Assembly: GCA_018435605.1 (NCBI GenBank)
Contig: JAHDNF010000008.1
Location: 127,192-191,191 of the forward strand
Length of the DNA: 64,000 nucleotides
Source: a bacterium
GTDB lineage: Bacteria; Auribacterota; Auribacteria; Auribacterales; Auribacteraceae
Direction of reading: 5' to 3'
Shown: positions 55,901 to 63,111 of the stretch, in pieces
Numbering within the stretch: the stretch's first letter is position 1
Layout of the letters: every line of letters begins with the position of its first letter
Notes under the pieces: model-generated
What the model saw: the letters and a program-made list of their open reading frames with translations, nothing else
The model's database searches: none
Told to the model about the DNA's origin: nothing
Translations under genes and position numbers: made by a program

Positions 55901-58017
55901 TTAGCGGTGAGAATTCATTAACCGAAGGATTAGTTTTAAATAAGCTGGGAATAGGACCGTCAATACTGTTCAAACCAGCTCTTCCTGAACACATGTCAAT
56001 ACTTACTAACATGCTACAAAATACTGACAGAAATTTCATGGTAGACGGACTACAGGATTACGCTCAATTACAGGATATTGACGGACAAGATTATTTCGGA
56101 TCGTTCAAACCTGCCGATCCGTTAACCGGTGTTTCACAGGTAATTTACAACACACTTTACGACCCGCAGATATCGGCGGTTATGCGCGGCGCGATTACCG
56201 AAGCTGTATATGAAGTTAACGGATTAAACGCGCTGACCGATATCATAGACGATATAAATCAAAAAAAATCGTTTGATGACATAGCGGAAAATCATAACCT
56301 GTCACCGCAGGTTTTTGCTAAATATCTTATGGACGAGTTTTTTTACGACAGTTCCGTCAACATTCATTCCGAGCAAGATATAACCCGTTTCACCACAGAC
56401 CGGATTCGTTCATTCATTCTCTTGTATGCCAATACAATGATGCTTAACTCTGTCCCTGTCGATCTGATTGAGCGACGTATAAACGAATTAAAACGAGCTC
56501 TTATGCAAAACTACCGTTCTAAACTATCCGCGCTGACTATCGGCGAAACCGAACATCTTTTAACACAATTTCAGTCGATTATACACGACAGTGTTGCATC
56601 TGTGCAAATTATTGAAGGCGGTCATTTGTTTATGCCTGTAGTAATAGATGGGTCGCTCTATTACCGCCATGATTATGCAAATCTGAAATTATTTGTGCCT
56701 AAGAATGAAGATCAAACACCTGTAACCGAATCGGAAATATTGACTCCTGCGACTGCAAATAGAATGATCTCAAAATTGCGTGATGCATATTATATAAAAC
56801 GTATGATTGATCCTCTATATAGTACGGTAAGCCCGTTTACTCATTACGATTCTGAACTTTTGCCCCCTACTTTCAACCATGAAAACAAACGCCATGTCGA
56901 AGAAATAAAACAATATATTGCCCTCGCCGCACTGGATTATTTCCAGAATCTCATCCGAATCAACGCAAGGTTTCTCGAACAGAATTACGGTGTTGCCAAT
57001 ACACGTACGCTCAATGAATATATTCAATCTGTTCGCGTAGGTAACATGCCTATAGATAATGATTTGATTAATGGATATGTGGCTTTTACCAACCAATTGA
57101 CCTCAGATGCGAACACCGGTACGACCAATTTTTTCCGTGATGTTGACAACTGGCGTAAGGAATATGAAAAATATCTCAGCGATATCATTGTTCAAAAAGC
57201 CGCATTGGGAGATTATACGTTATCCATCCGCAGTGTAGGTAGCGCCGTTGGTAAAGAGGCTTATTCCATCGCGTCATTTGTGGAACAGGCACTGCTTAAA
57301 TATGCGCGAGAAAATGTTTACTCTCATATAACCGATCCCATAGAACAAACTCAACTTGTTCAGAAATGGGTCGACCGTTGGGATGTACAGCTTTTTGCAT
57401 TTGACAACAGCGTTTTGCGGCTGACCGCGGCTAAAGAGGGTATTTACCTGCTTGATGAACCGGCAGTATCTTTCCTTAGCAAAAACACTGCGCACAACCG
57501 TTTATTTGAAGCGCAGTATCAAGGCAACGGTTATTATCCCATTAAACGGGTCAATAAAAGATTACGTAGATGGATGGTACCGGTTTTTGTAGACTTGGAT
57601 AAAAATTTTGAGCTTCTTAACAAATACCCCGCTGAGATTACATTTGCCATGAATCTGGTTAACTATCTCAAATACCAGTCTCTGTTTGTCAGAACTCTGA
57701 CTGAATCTACCAATCCCGACTACAAGGCATTTGTAGCGTACAATATTGCATTTAACGATCCTCCTGTCGGGCACGGATTACTACCCGGACAGCTACATGT
57801 TGTTCCTCCGAAAAATGCTCCTTCCGTCGAAACCATTGAAAGGATCGTCACAGGTACGCGCGTTTCGTCTATCGATAATCTTAGAAATATGCTAGGACTC
57901 ACGGAAAAGCAGTTCGAACGCTTTGCGGGGCAGACCGTTGACGTTACTCCTAAAACAATGTTCGACCGGATTATACGTGACCGGAAAAACCGCGCTCTTG
58001 TTGAAAGCATGTTGTAA
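52951..58017 (+). CDS. Giant exported protein 3: Tiki/EreA-like head, GT-B-like segment, CheR-like methyltransferase
   Basis: A 1688-residue protein. The signal peptide is residues 1-24 (LYA cleavage). The head domain has IEDAHCN (H62), VEGSQGN (E90) and AGGFH (H454), matching the other giants at the same spacing. Around 967-1023, SSDSAVVSGENSLTEGLVL resembles the nucleotide-sugar-binding segment of EarP-type GT-B glycosyltransferases (VRGEDSFVRA). At ~1340-1620 a CheR-like domain shows TTNFFRD (1391-1397), GKEAYSIASF (SAM loop, 1434-1443), QLFAFDNSVLRLTAAKEGIY (~1480-1500) and a degenerate NLVNYL helix, so its activity is uncertain. The function of the whole is unknown. Confidence 0.92.
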   Translation: MNVIQKITTYFILAILGMAVNLYAHSSIEKVQECAVKYDFSVTDSYKSNDKSPFIIYIEDAHCNYIAQREIARIIRLLVQYGLCDAIAVEGSQGNIVTDLFSTFPVDPVRKNIAENMLKNGIISGEEYLCIYDGTSLPVYGVDDQRLYKENISYFKSFVDFKQDLSSIIDSVKESIVLLKQSIYNHDLVVFDTAYEEYRIGKSDIVNLISHAKTFLPESANISDTYPAIKLACEVITKQNSLSAGSIDTQCKQLISKLIGHHDIDVCDDAHALYAQFLKNTLKLSDYCKQLSILASRAGIDIDQYDAIKQYLWCTDQTTLINLKQVEAELQQIVSDCYRNLCSTDNEKELYQIVLQWHKIERLMNMQLDRNDYIYLLNTDVIADMDNLLNYIEKYNDIKLLTDTQSIALKNILTNNLAFYRIAAQRDDVLSRNTIEYLKRNNADTIVLIAGGFHTNRISEYFSEHEISYAILRPNRIADYNFDRYSSVLLRADISDYFSVLPRKADQHYLRATSFFAEHSFDDMRRVSEFRSAIVFNSIMQSIGQISYDEIFSVVRQWRSAYMHAVAIRHSIESPEFRNALTLFDYLITDLFAYNNVIIDSDNGKIFIPNNGSITTLSQDRNGLPVISVSLDMDKQSRLESSMNLKDKMLFTIYSDVFILAWTIADQSSPNYRHGDAHYSIKYIESLNKRGVSPVVILPDDLNEREETLRKYDFAVSNDRYRFSFAVYDETNNTYIKLDKKMVPLEELNVPTHKTPIVVYLASEIDDKHDTRIVSANDRFTSLYNTELPPVFLRIPTAGTMPQPIENIQTLDIFMNPVARESLPENAIQSGFMADQELLDIIKLFRKQGTASIRKSILEEINESVSGNRFELLINQLAGETLDSIAGRHWTFRYLTEKTEAEMASFMHAAQNYPGSQVVFTFYKDTPTDNRHIEFIKTHASFIDLTREDNNNLDPSRSILVINLPPVDSFMFKTILASSDSAVVSGENSLTEGLVLNKLGIGPSILFKPALPEHMSILTNMLQNTDRNFMVDGLQDYAQLQDIDGQDYFGSFKPADPLTGVSQVIYNTLYDPQISAVMRGAITEAVYEVNGLNALTDIIDDINQKKSFDDIAENHNLSPQVFAKYLMDEFFYDSSVNIHSEQDITRFTTDRIRSFILLYANTMMLNSVPVDLIERRINELKRALMQNYRSKLSALTIGETEHLLTQFQSIIHDSVASVQIIEGGHLFMPVVIDGSLYYRHDYANLKLFVPKNEDQTPVTESEILTPATANRMISKLRDAYYIKRMIDPLYSTVSPFTHYDSELLPPTFNHENKRHVEEIKQYIALAALDYFQNLIRINARFLEQNYGVANTRTLNEYIQSVRVGNMPIDNDLINGYVAFTNQLTSDANTGTTNFFRDVDNWRKEYEKYLSDIIVQKAALGDYTLSIRSVGSAVGKEAYSIASFVEQALLKYARENVYSHITDPIEQTQLVQKWVDRWDVQLFAFDNSVLRLTAAKEGIYLLDEPAVSFLSKNTAHNRLFEAQYQGNGYYPIKRVNKRLRRWMVPVFVDLDKNFELLNKYPAEITFAMNLVNYLKYQSLFVRTLTESTNPDYKAFVAYNIAFNDPPVGHGLLPGQLHVVPPKNAPSVETIERIVTGTRVSSIDNLRNMLGLTEKQFERFAGQTVDVTPKTMFDRIIRDRKNRALVESML

Positions 58018-58032
58018 AATAGGCATGATTAT

Positions 58033-59865
58033 CTAAAAAAATATTTCCATCACACAGACATCACAATTAAAATTGAGCTTGTAGCGCTTGCCTTTTTCAT
58101 CGACAAGATAGAGGGGTTCTTCTAACGATGTTTGATTTTTAGGATCTTTTAGGCATAATCCGAGTTCGTATTTCAAACATAGCTTTGTAGTCATGATTTT
58201 TCGGTCATGCATATCTATACCCGACTCCGCGGCAGGTTCGATTTTTTCTACTCCGTGACGCCTGTAAAACGCCTCTGCTTTACTGTTAAGCACATTTGCC
58301 TCAAACGTCAGCATCTTAGATACATACGGCACATTGTTTTTAACTATATGATATTCTTGCCGAACATATCGTCTCTGTCTTTCGAGCTGAAGTTTACATA
58401 TAACGTCTCTTCGTATAGCGTTAAGGCGACCTACCGGTATGAAGAACAGTTTCTGGGTATCAATTTCTAAATTTTTACAGATAAATTCGGTATCTCCCAA
58501 TTTAGAAAATTGTTTTTCTATAGAGCTGATCACAGACTGGATATTTTTAGCCGGTTCGTGCGGTACTTCATAGATTCCGGTTACCGAAACTCCATTTTCA
58601 TCCACAATAGATACGTACATAGAATTATCTTCACATCTTACTGAAAAAGACACGGATATCCTTCGCTTTATATCGGCTTTTAATAGATGAGAAATAAACT
58701 GGTGATCGTGGTTGCGGTAAACCATTGTACCTTTTGTTATGCCGGACATGTCGGCAGGATATATTGCAGAACCGTCGCAACGGTTTATATTTGTGCCGGA
58801 TAACGAGATGTCTTCATTAAAAAAACATATCCCGTCGCCGTTATGAAGTTCCGTTGTGGTATCTAATAAAAAACTGTTTTTTGAAATCGATTTGACTTTA
58901 CCTACAGGTTCGCCCAGATACTTGGGAGTATCAGAAGAACACACTACATCTGCGCGTCCTTTGATAAAATAACTCGTGAACCCTCGGTTGAATGTTTTTA
59001 CGGGATCCGGCACGAAATCTATCTCGCTTATTCCTGCCGATGATCTCTCGAATCCTTTGCCTAAACAAATTGCATCAAGTTTTTTTCGGTAATACGATAC
59101 TATATTAATAACATACGCCTCATCGCGCAGTCGACCTTCAATTTTGAATGACCGCACACCGGCATCTATCAGATCAGGCAGATAATCCGATAAATTCAAT
59201 TCGCGCAAAGATAACAGATATTTATCGCGAGATATGGCCGTGCCGCCGGCAGAGATAATAGAATATTTTTTACGACATGGTTGGGCACACTCACCGCGAT
59301 TTCCCGAGCGTCCTCCTATAGCGTAGCTCATGTAGCATTGACCGCTGAAGGAAACGCATAATGCGCCGTGCACGAAACATTCCAGATCGATAGACGTTGC
59401 CTCGCGTATTTGCCGGATATCGTCCAGCGGTAATTCGCGGGCGAGAATAGCGCGACGAAATCCGACATCTTCTAAAAACTTAATTTTCTGGGGGGTATTG
59501 TTGTGAGTTTGCGTACTGGCAAATAGGGGAATCGGCGGCAAATCAGTTTCCAACAGCCCCATATCTTGAATAATGATGGAATCTGCACCGATATCGTAAA
59601 GTTTATATATAAGGCTACGTGCTTCCTCAATCTCGGAATCGGTTAATATCGTATTAATAGTTATGTATACTTTCGCGCTGTAACGGTGCGCGTATCCTAT
59701 CAAATGTTCTATATCGGTTAAAGAATTACCTGCCTCTTTGCGTGCGCCGAATTTATGTGTGGCAATATAAACCGCGTCTGCGCCACAGTTTATAGCCTTA
59801 ACACCACAGTCTCTGTTTTTCGCCGGAGCAAGAAGTTCTAAAGATCGTGTTAAATTTTTATGCAT
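58033..59865 (-). CDS. Peptidase U32 family protein, RlhA-like
   Basis: A 610-residue protein. The N-terminal U32 domain has ELLAPAKNRDCGVKAINCGADAVY and the signature ECFVHGALCVSFSGQCYMS plus GGRSGNRGECAQPCR with the Cys ligands. A DUF3656-type C-terminal half follows. E. coli RlhA (YdcP), with a similar layout and length, hydroxylates 23S rRNA C2501; TrhP is shorter. Enzymatic identity is inferred from architecture. It converges on giant 3 with a 15-base gap. Confidence 0.88.
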   Translation of the reverse strand: MHKNLTRSLELLAPAKNRDCGVKAINCGADAVYIATHKFGARKEAGNSLTDIEHLIGYAHRYSAKVYITINTILTDSEIEEARSLIYKLYDIGADSIIIQDMGLLETDLPPIPLFASTQTHNNTPQKIKFLEDVGFRRAILARELPLDDIRQIREATSIDLECFVHGALCVSFSGQCYMSYAIGGRSGNRGECAQPCRKKYSIISAGGTAISRDKYLLSLRELNLSDYLPDLIDAGVRSFKIEGRLRDEAYVINIVSYYRKKLDAICLGKGFERSSAGISEIDFVPDPVKTFNRGFTSYFIKGRADVVCSSDTPKYLGEPVGKVKSISKNSFLLDTTTELHNGDGICFFNEDISLSGTNINRCDGSAIYPADMSGITKGTMVYRNHDHQFISHLLKADIKRRISVSFSVRCEDNSMYVSIVDENGVSVTGIYEVPHEPAKNIQSVISSIEKQFSKLGDTEFICKNLEIDTQKLFFIPVGRLNAIRRDVICKLQLERQRRYVRQEYHIVKNNVPYVSKMLTFEANVLNSKAEAFYRRHGVEKIEPAAESGIDMHDRKIMTTKLCLKYELGLCLKDPKNQTSLEEPLYLVDEKGKRYKLNFNCDVCVMEIFF

Positions 59866-59949
59866 AGATAGTATCCATTTATTATTTTAGCAAAACTTAA
59901 ATATAACTTATTTTCTTATTTCAAGCAAACTATGTTTGCACAGAACTTT

Positions 59950-59966
59950 GTTTGTACAAAACAAAC
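59950..59966. repeat. Inverted repeat GTTTGT-n5-ACAAAC before the DNRLRE gene promoter
   Basis: The arms GTTTGT and ACAAAC are separated by 5 bases and lie 9 bases upstream of the -35 box at 59975. The position fits an activator or repressor site; no protein can be named. Confidence 0.35.
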
Positions 59967-59974
59967 AGATAAAC

Positions 59975-60003
59975 TTGACAAACAAGAATTTATGTATTAT
60001 AAG
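59975..60003 (+). promoter_or_regulatory. Strong sigma-70 promoter of the DNRLRE PEP-CTERM gene
   Basis: TTGACA (59975-59980), 17 bases, TATAAG (59998-60003): consensus -35 and five of six -10 bases, 38 bases upstream of the ATG at 60041. Confidence 0.75.
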
Positions 60004-60040
60004 TTTCAAACACTGAAAAGTATATGAAGGGCTTTTGATT

Positions 60041-61354
60041 ATGAAAAGATTTTATTTTAGTTCTCTTTTAATGTGGTTACTTTTAATATTCTTCAGCATT
60101 CCGTCAAATTCATATTGTGCTTCCGTAAGTTATTATCAAGGAGACGGAAAAGGTAGCGGTGACGGAAAAGGAAGCGCATCGGATACAATGGGCACAGCTA
60201 TTTATCAGGCGTCTCCCAGCGCGAATAACGGAACTGCGCAAACTGTCAATGCGAGAAGTTATACGAACTATAATAGCTATGTTTATGTATCTTTTCCAAA
60301 CATATTCGGCGATGAAAAATACCAGATACCATTGGATGCCACAATAACAAGCGCCACATTACGCATAGTTAAAACAAGTTCTAATCAGAATAGCGGCGCC
60401 GGAAGGATATACAAAGTAACAAGCGCATGGAATGAATCCAATTTCACATGGAATCGAAGAAGCACTTATGGAGAAGGTAATTATTCGTCATCAAATTATA
60501 CTGCATTTACAGTCAATTACAGTCAATATTCGTCCGCGTCAATAAATGTAACTGCAACAGTTCAGTCATGGCTTAACAACCCTGCAACTAATTTTGGATG
60601 GATGTTCTGGTGCAATATGACTTCGAATTCAAGTGCTACAGCATGGGCTACAGACGATCACGCGACGGCATCATACCGTCCCCGATTGACAATCGAATAT
60701 ACCCCGATACAGACGCAATATATTAGCAATAACAAAGATGTTTTCTCGGAGACATGGACTGACGCGCAAATTAATACTCTGTATAACATTCATTTTGCCG
60801 GATCCGGAAGCGCTACCGTAAATGGTGAAAAATGGAATTTTTGCAATTTTACATTTAATGAAAACGGATTATGGGGTACAGAACATTCGATAGGGGATGG
60901 ATGGATAGATAAATACGGATTTAAACACATATACCTTTCCGCCGGTAAATCAATAAGCACTTTCGACAGTCTGGATTATTCCAAACAATGGGAATATATT
61001 GCTACCGCCGGATACTCATCTCTCTTCGGAGAGAGTTTTAATGCGGATTGGACAAAAGACGACGTTGATCTGCTTTACGATCTATATCTTACAAAAGACG
61101 GTAATGTAACTCTTAGTGACGGTTCAACATGGTATTATACCTATATAGACTATAGTGATGACGGATATTGGGGGACCGGCAAAAATATCGGAGATTACTG
61201 GGTTGACTCTATGGGCTATAAACATATTTTCCTTGGGTCAGGTTTAACCACTTCTTTAGGAGAACCTTTCGCCATACCGGAACCATTATCTATTTCATTA
61301 ATCATCACAGGTATAACCGGACTTATACTTCGAAAAAGATATAATCAAAAATAA
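60041..61354 (+). CDS. DNRLRE domain exported protein with PEP-CTERM anchor
   Basis: I choose the ATG at 60041 (AAGGG 10 bases before it) over a TTG two codons upstream; 437 residues. Signal peptide residues 1-28. Residues ~30-225 match the DNRLRE fold (VYVSFPNIFG; SATLRIVKTSS; VTSAWNESNFTWN; VTATVQSWLNNP; WATDDHATASYRPRLTIEY). Two ~85-residue tandem repeats follow (WTDAQINTLYNIHF / WTKDDVDLLYDLYL; GYKHIFLGSG / GFKHIYLSAG). The C-terminus has IPEPLS, TM and LRKRY: a PEP-CTERM signal. It is likely a surface or extracellular-matrix protein sorted by exosortase. The promoter is strong. Confidence 0.92.
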   Translation: MKRFYFSSLLMWLLLIFFSIPSNSYCASVSYYQGDGKGSGDGKGSASDTMGTAIYQASPSANNGTAQTVNARSYTNYNSYVYVSFPNIFGDEKYQIPLDATITSATLRIVKTSSNQNSGAGRIYKVTSAWNESNFTWNRRSTYGEGNYSSSNYTAFTVNYSQYSSASINVTATVQSWLNNPATNFGWMFWCNMTSNSSATAWATDDHATASYRPRLTIEYTPIQTQYISNNKDVFSETWTDAQINTLYNIHFAGSGSATVNGEKWNFCNFTFNENGLWGTEHSIGDGWIDKYGFKHIYLSAGKSISTFDSLDYSKQWEYIATAGYSSLFGESFNADWTKDDVDLLYDLYLTKDGNVTLSDGSTWYYTYIDYSDDGYWGTGKNIGDYWVDSMGYKHIFLGSGLTTSLGEPFAIPEPLSISLIITGITGLILRKRYNQK

Positions 61355-61355
61355 T

Positions 61356-61520
61356 TTACGGAACCTCTGAGAAATTAAATTCGTTATTGGGAGGATTATT
61401 TGGAGTTTCCGTTATAGCACCTCGGCGTAAAAAATGTCCTGACGGGCATTCGAAAAACCACGATTCGAGCTCGATTTCCTCATTCAGAATAGCAAAACAA
61501 GATCGTAGGTTCGATGGTCT
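61356..61520 (-). pseudogene. Possible remnant or start-less small open frame
   Basis: A 54-codon stretch on the minus strand, between TAA codons, reads like protein (ESWFFECPSGHFLRRGAI then PNNPPNNEFNFSEVP, stop at 61356). It has no ATG. In another frame an ATG at 61534 is followed by 16 codons, and TGGTATAAT (61547-61555, minus) is upstream, so a frameshifted or degraded gene is possible. The rest of 61355-61757 shows nothing else. This could also be chance. Confidence 0.25.
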
Positions 61521-61757
61521 TTACCTATAGTCATATTACATATTTCATTATACCATGCTACTGCGCATCGTTCCGCTTTTACAAAAACTTTTAAGATTAT
61601 TTATGTAAAACCTTTTAAAAATATTTTAATCATGGAGCGATTATTGCTAAATATTGTCTCTGGGATTTTTTTCTGATATTACGGCATATAGCTATCTATT
61701 TTTAAAACAGCATGTGAAGTATGTTGATTTTTTATACCTTTTATCCGGAGTCAGTTT

Positions 61758-62951
61758 ATGATTATCTGTTTCAATTGTAACGATAGAATTAAATCCATAC
61801 TCGACGGACTTATAGCGACGGGTCAATATTCAGATTATGCCGGTGTCATTCAGGCGGCATTGAATAATCTTGTAGTTTTACATGAAAGGCTTGATGGAAA
61901 ATCTCATATTGTTATAGAAGATAATACGGGCGATTTTAATGATGAAAATAAAGACATCAAACCATTTTATTCTTTCGACACCCGTCAGCCCGATTCTAAA
62001 CAATTACAGAGAATTTTCCCAGTAATTCCGGAGGAGTTCGGACAGTTGACTGGGTATCCTGATTTTCCGTTGAGTGTAGCTGAACCTCAAGATAGTTATA
62101 CGCGAAGACAGACAATAGCCATAGACAAATGGATGTTCGGACAATACAACACTCTCTTGCCGGCAAAAGCGACTTGCAGGGCGCTTGGTCATTTGCTATA
62201 CGAATATCCTCAAGGTATTCAACTTCAAAAAGCTGTTATCAGCATTACGGAATCGGCGGCACGGCTTGGTGACTATTTACAACATCACGATAAAACGCAC
62301 TCTTTACCACGGGAAGACTCGCTGGCTACCGGTTTTCCATCAACTGTTCCGGGGGCAGAGAAAGCTAAATTACGTTACGGACGGCAGTTTGTGGGGAATC
62401 TTAATCAACAGCATGCAATGACAGGAATGTTATTTGATTTGAAATTGGTAAATATGGCGGATCAGCGCAATAAGCTAATTACTCTGACAGAGGCCGGTTA
62501 TCGATTCGCCGCGCTGGCTAATCCTGTACTTGACCGACAGCAGGAATATCCTACGCAAAAATTCAACCGTGAAGAGATCGACTTTTTTCTGGCTCATGTC
62601 CATTATTCCGTACCTGTTGAAGATCATGCATATAGCACATTATTGAGATATATCAGCACCGGCAGAGATACTCCTGAACAACTCGATACCGTTTTACAAC
62701 GCCATGTACCGAGAGACACCCGCTTGCAAGTCAGTAAATCGTTTCTAGCCTCGCAAAGGTCAGGAACAATATCGCGTATGACCGACTTAGAACTGATCCG
62801 CAGAGAACGAATCGGAGTTAAATTCAAATATCACATAACCGACAGGGGAGAACAATTTATGCAGTTGCAGTCATACGCAACAGGCGACTCGTCGCGCTTG
62901 ACAAGGATTTTGCATAACGATATTCTTTCCGATAATTATATTAATTCTTAA
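61758..62951 (+). CDS. Hypothetical protein with ribbon-helix-helix-like N-terminus
   Basis: A 397-residue protein without signal peptide or TM helix. Residues ~10-45 (RIKSILDGLIATGQYSDYAG; VIQAALNNLVVLHERL) fit the CopG/Arc ribbon-helix-helix pattern, so DNA binding is likely. The C-terminal ~300 residues are helical, with winged-helix-like segments (LVNMADQRNKLITLTEAGYR; DLELIRRERIGVKFKYHITDRG), which also suggests a regulator. CGGAG lies 8 bases before the ATG. It stands alone between the PEP-CTERM gene and htpG. The target is unknown. Confidence 0.75.
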   Translation: MIICFNCNDRIKSILDGLIATGQYSDYAGVIQAALNNLVVLHERLDGKSHIVIEDNTGDFNDENKDIKPFYSFDTRQPDSKQLQRIFPVIPEEFGQLTGYPDFPLSVAEPQDSYTRRQTIAIDKWMFGQYNTLLPAKATCRALGHLLYEYPQGIQLQKAVISITESAARLGDYLQHHDKTHSLPREDSLATGFPSTVPGAEKAKLRYGRQFVGNLNQQHAMTGMLFDLKLVNMADQRNKLITLTEAGYRFAALANPVLDRQQEYPTQKFNREEIDFFLAHVHYSVPVEDHAYSTLLRYISTGRDTPEQLDTVLQRHVPRDTRLQVSKSFLASQRSGTISRMTDLELIRRERIGVKFKYHITDRGEQFMQLQSYATGDSSRLTRILHNDILSDNYINS

Positions 62952-63030
62952 ACTATGATATTCCGAAGAAATTTGTTCTCTATTTCGCTCTTCTAAAGAG
63001 AAGCCTGCCTGCTTAAAAAACGTAAAATTC

Positions 63031-63059
63031 TTGAAAATAAGACAAGCTACTGTTATTAT
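63031..63059 (+). promoter_or_regulatory. Sigma-70-type promoter of htpG
   Basis: TTGAAA (63031-63036), 17 bases, TATTAT (63054-63059), 52 bases upstream of the ATG at 63112. No CIRCE element is visible in the leader. Confidence 0.6.
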
Positions 63060-63111
63060 GTGTATCCTTCAAGATATTAGATTCTAATATAAATTAACAG
63101 GAGGATAACAA

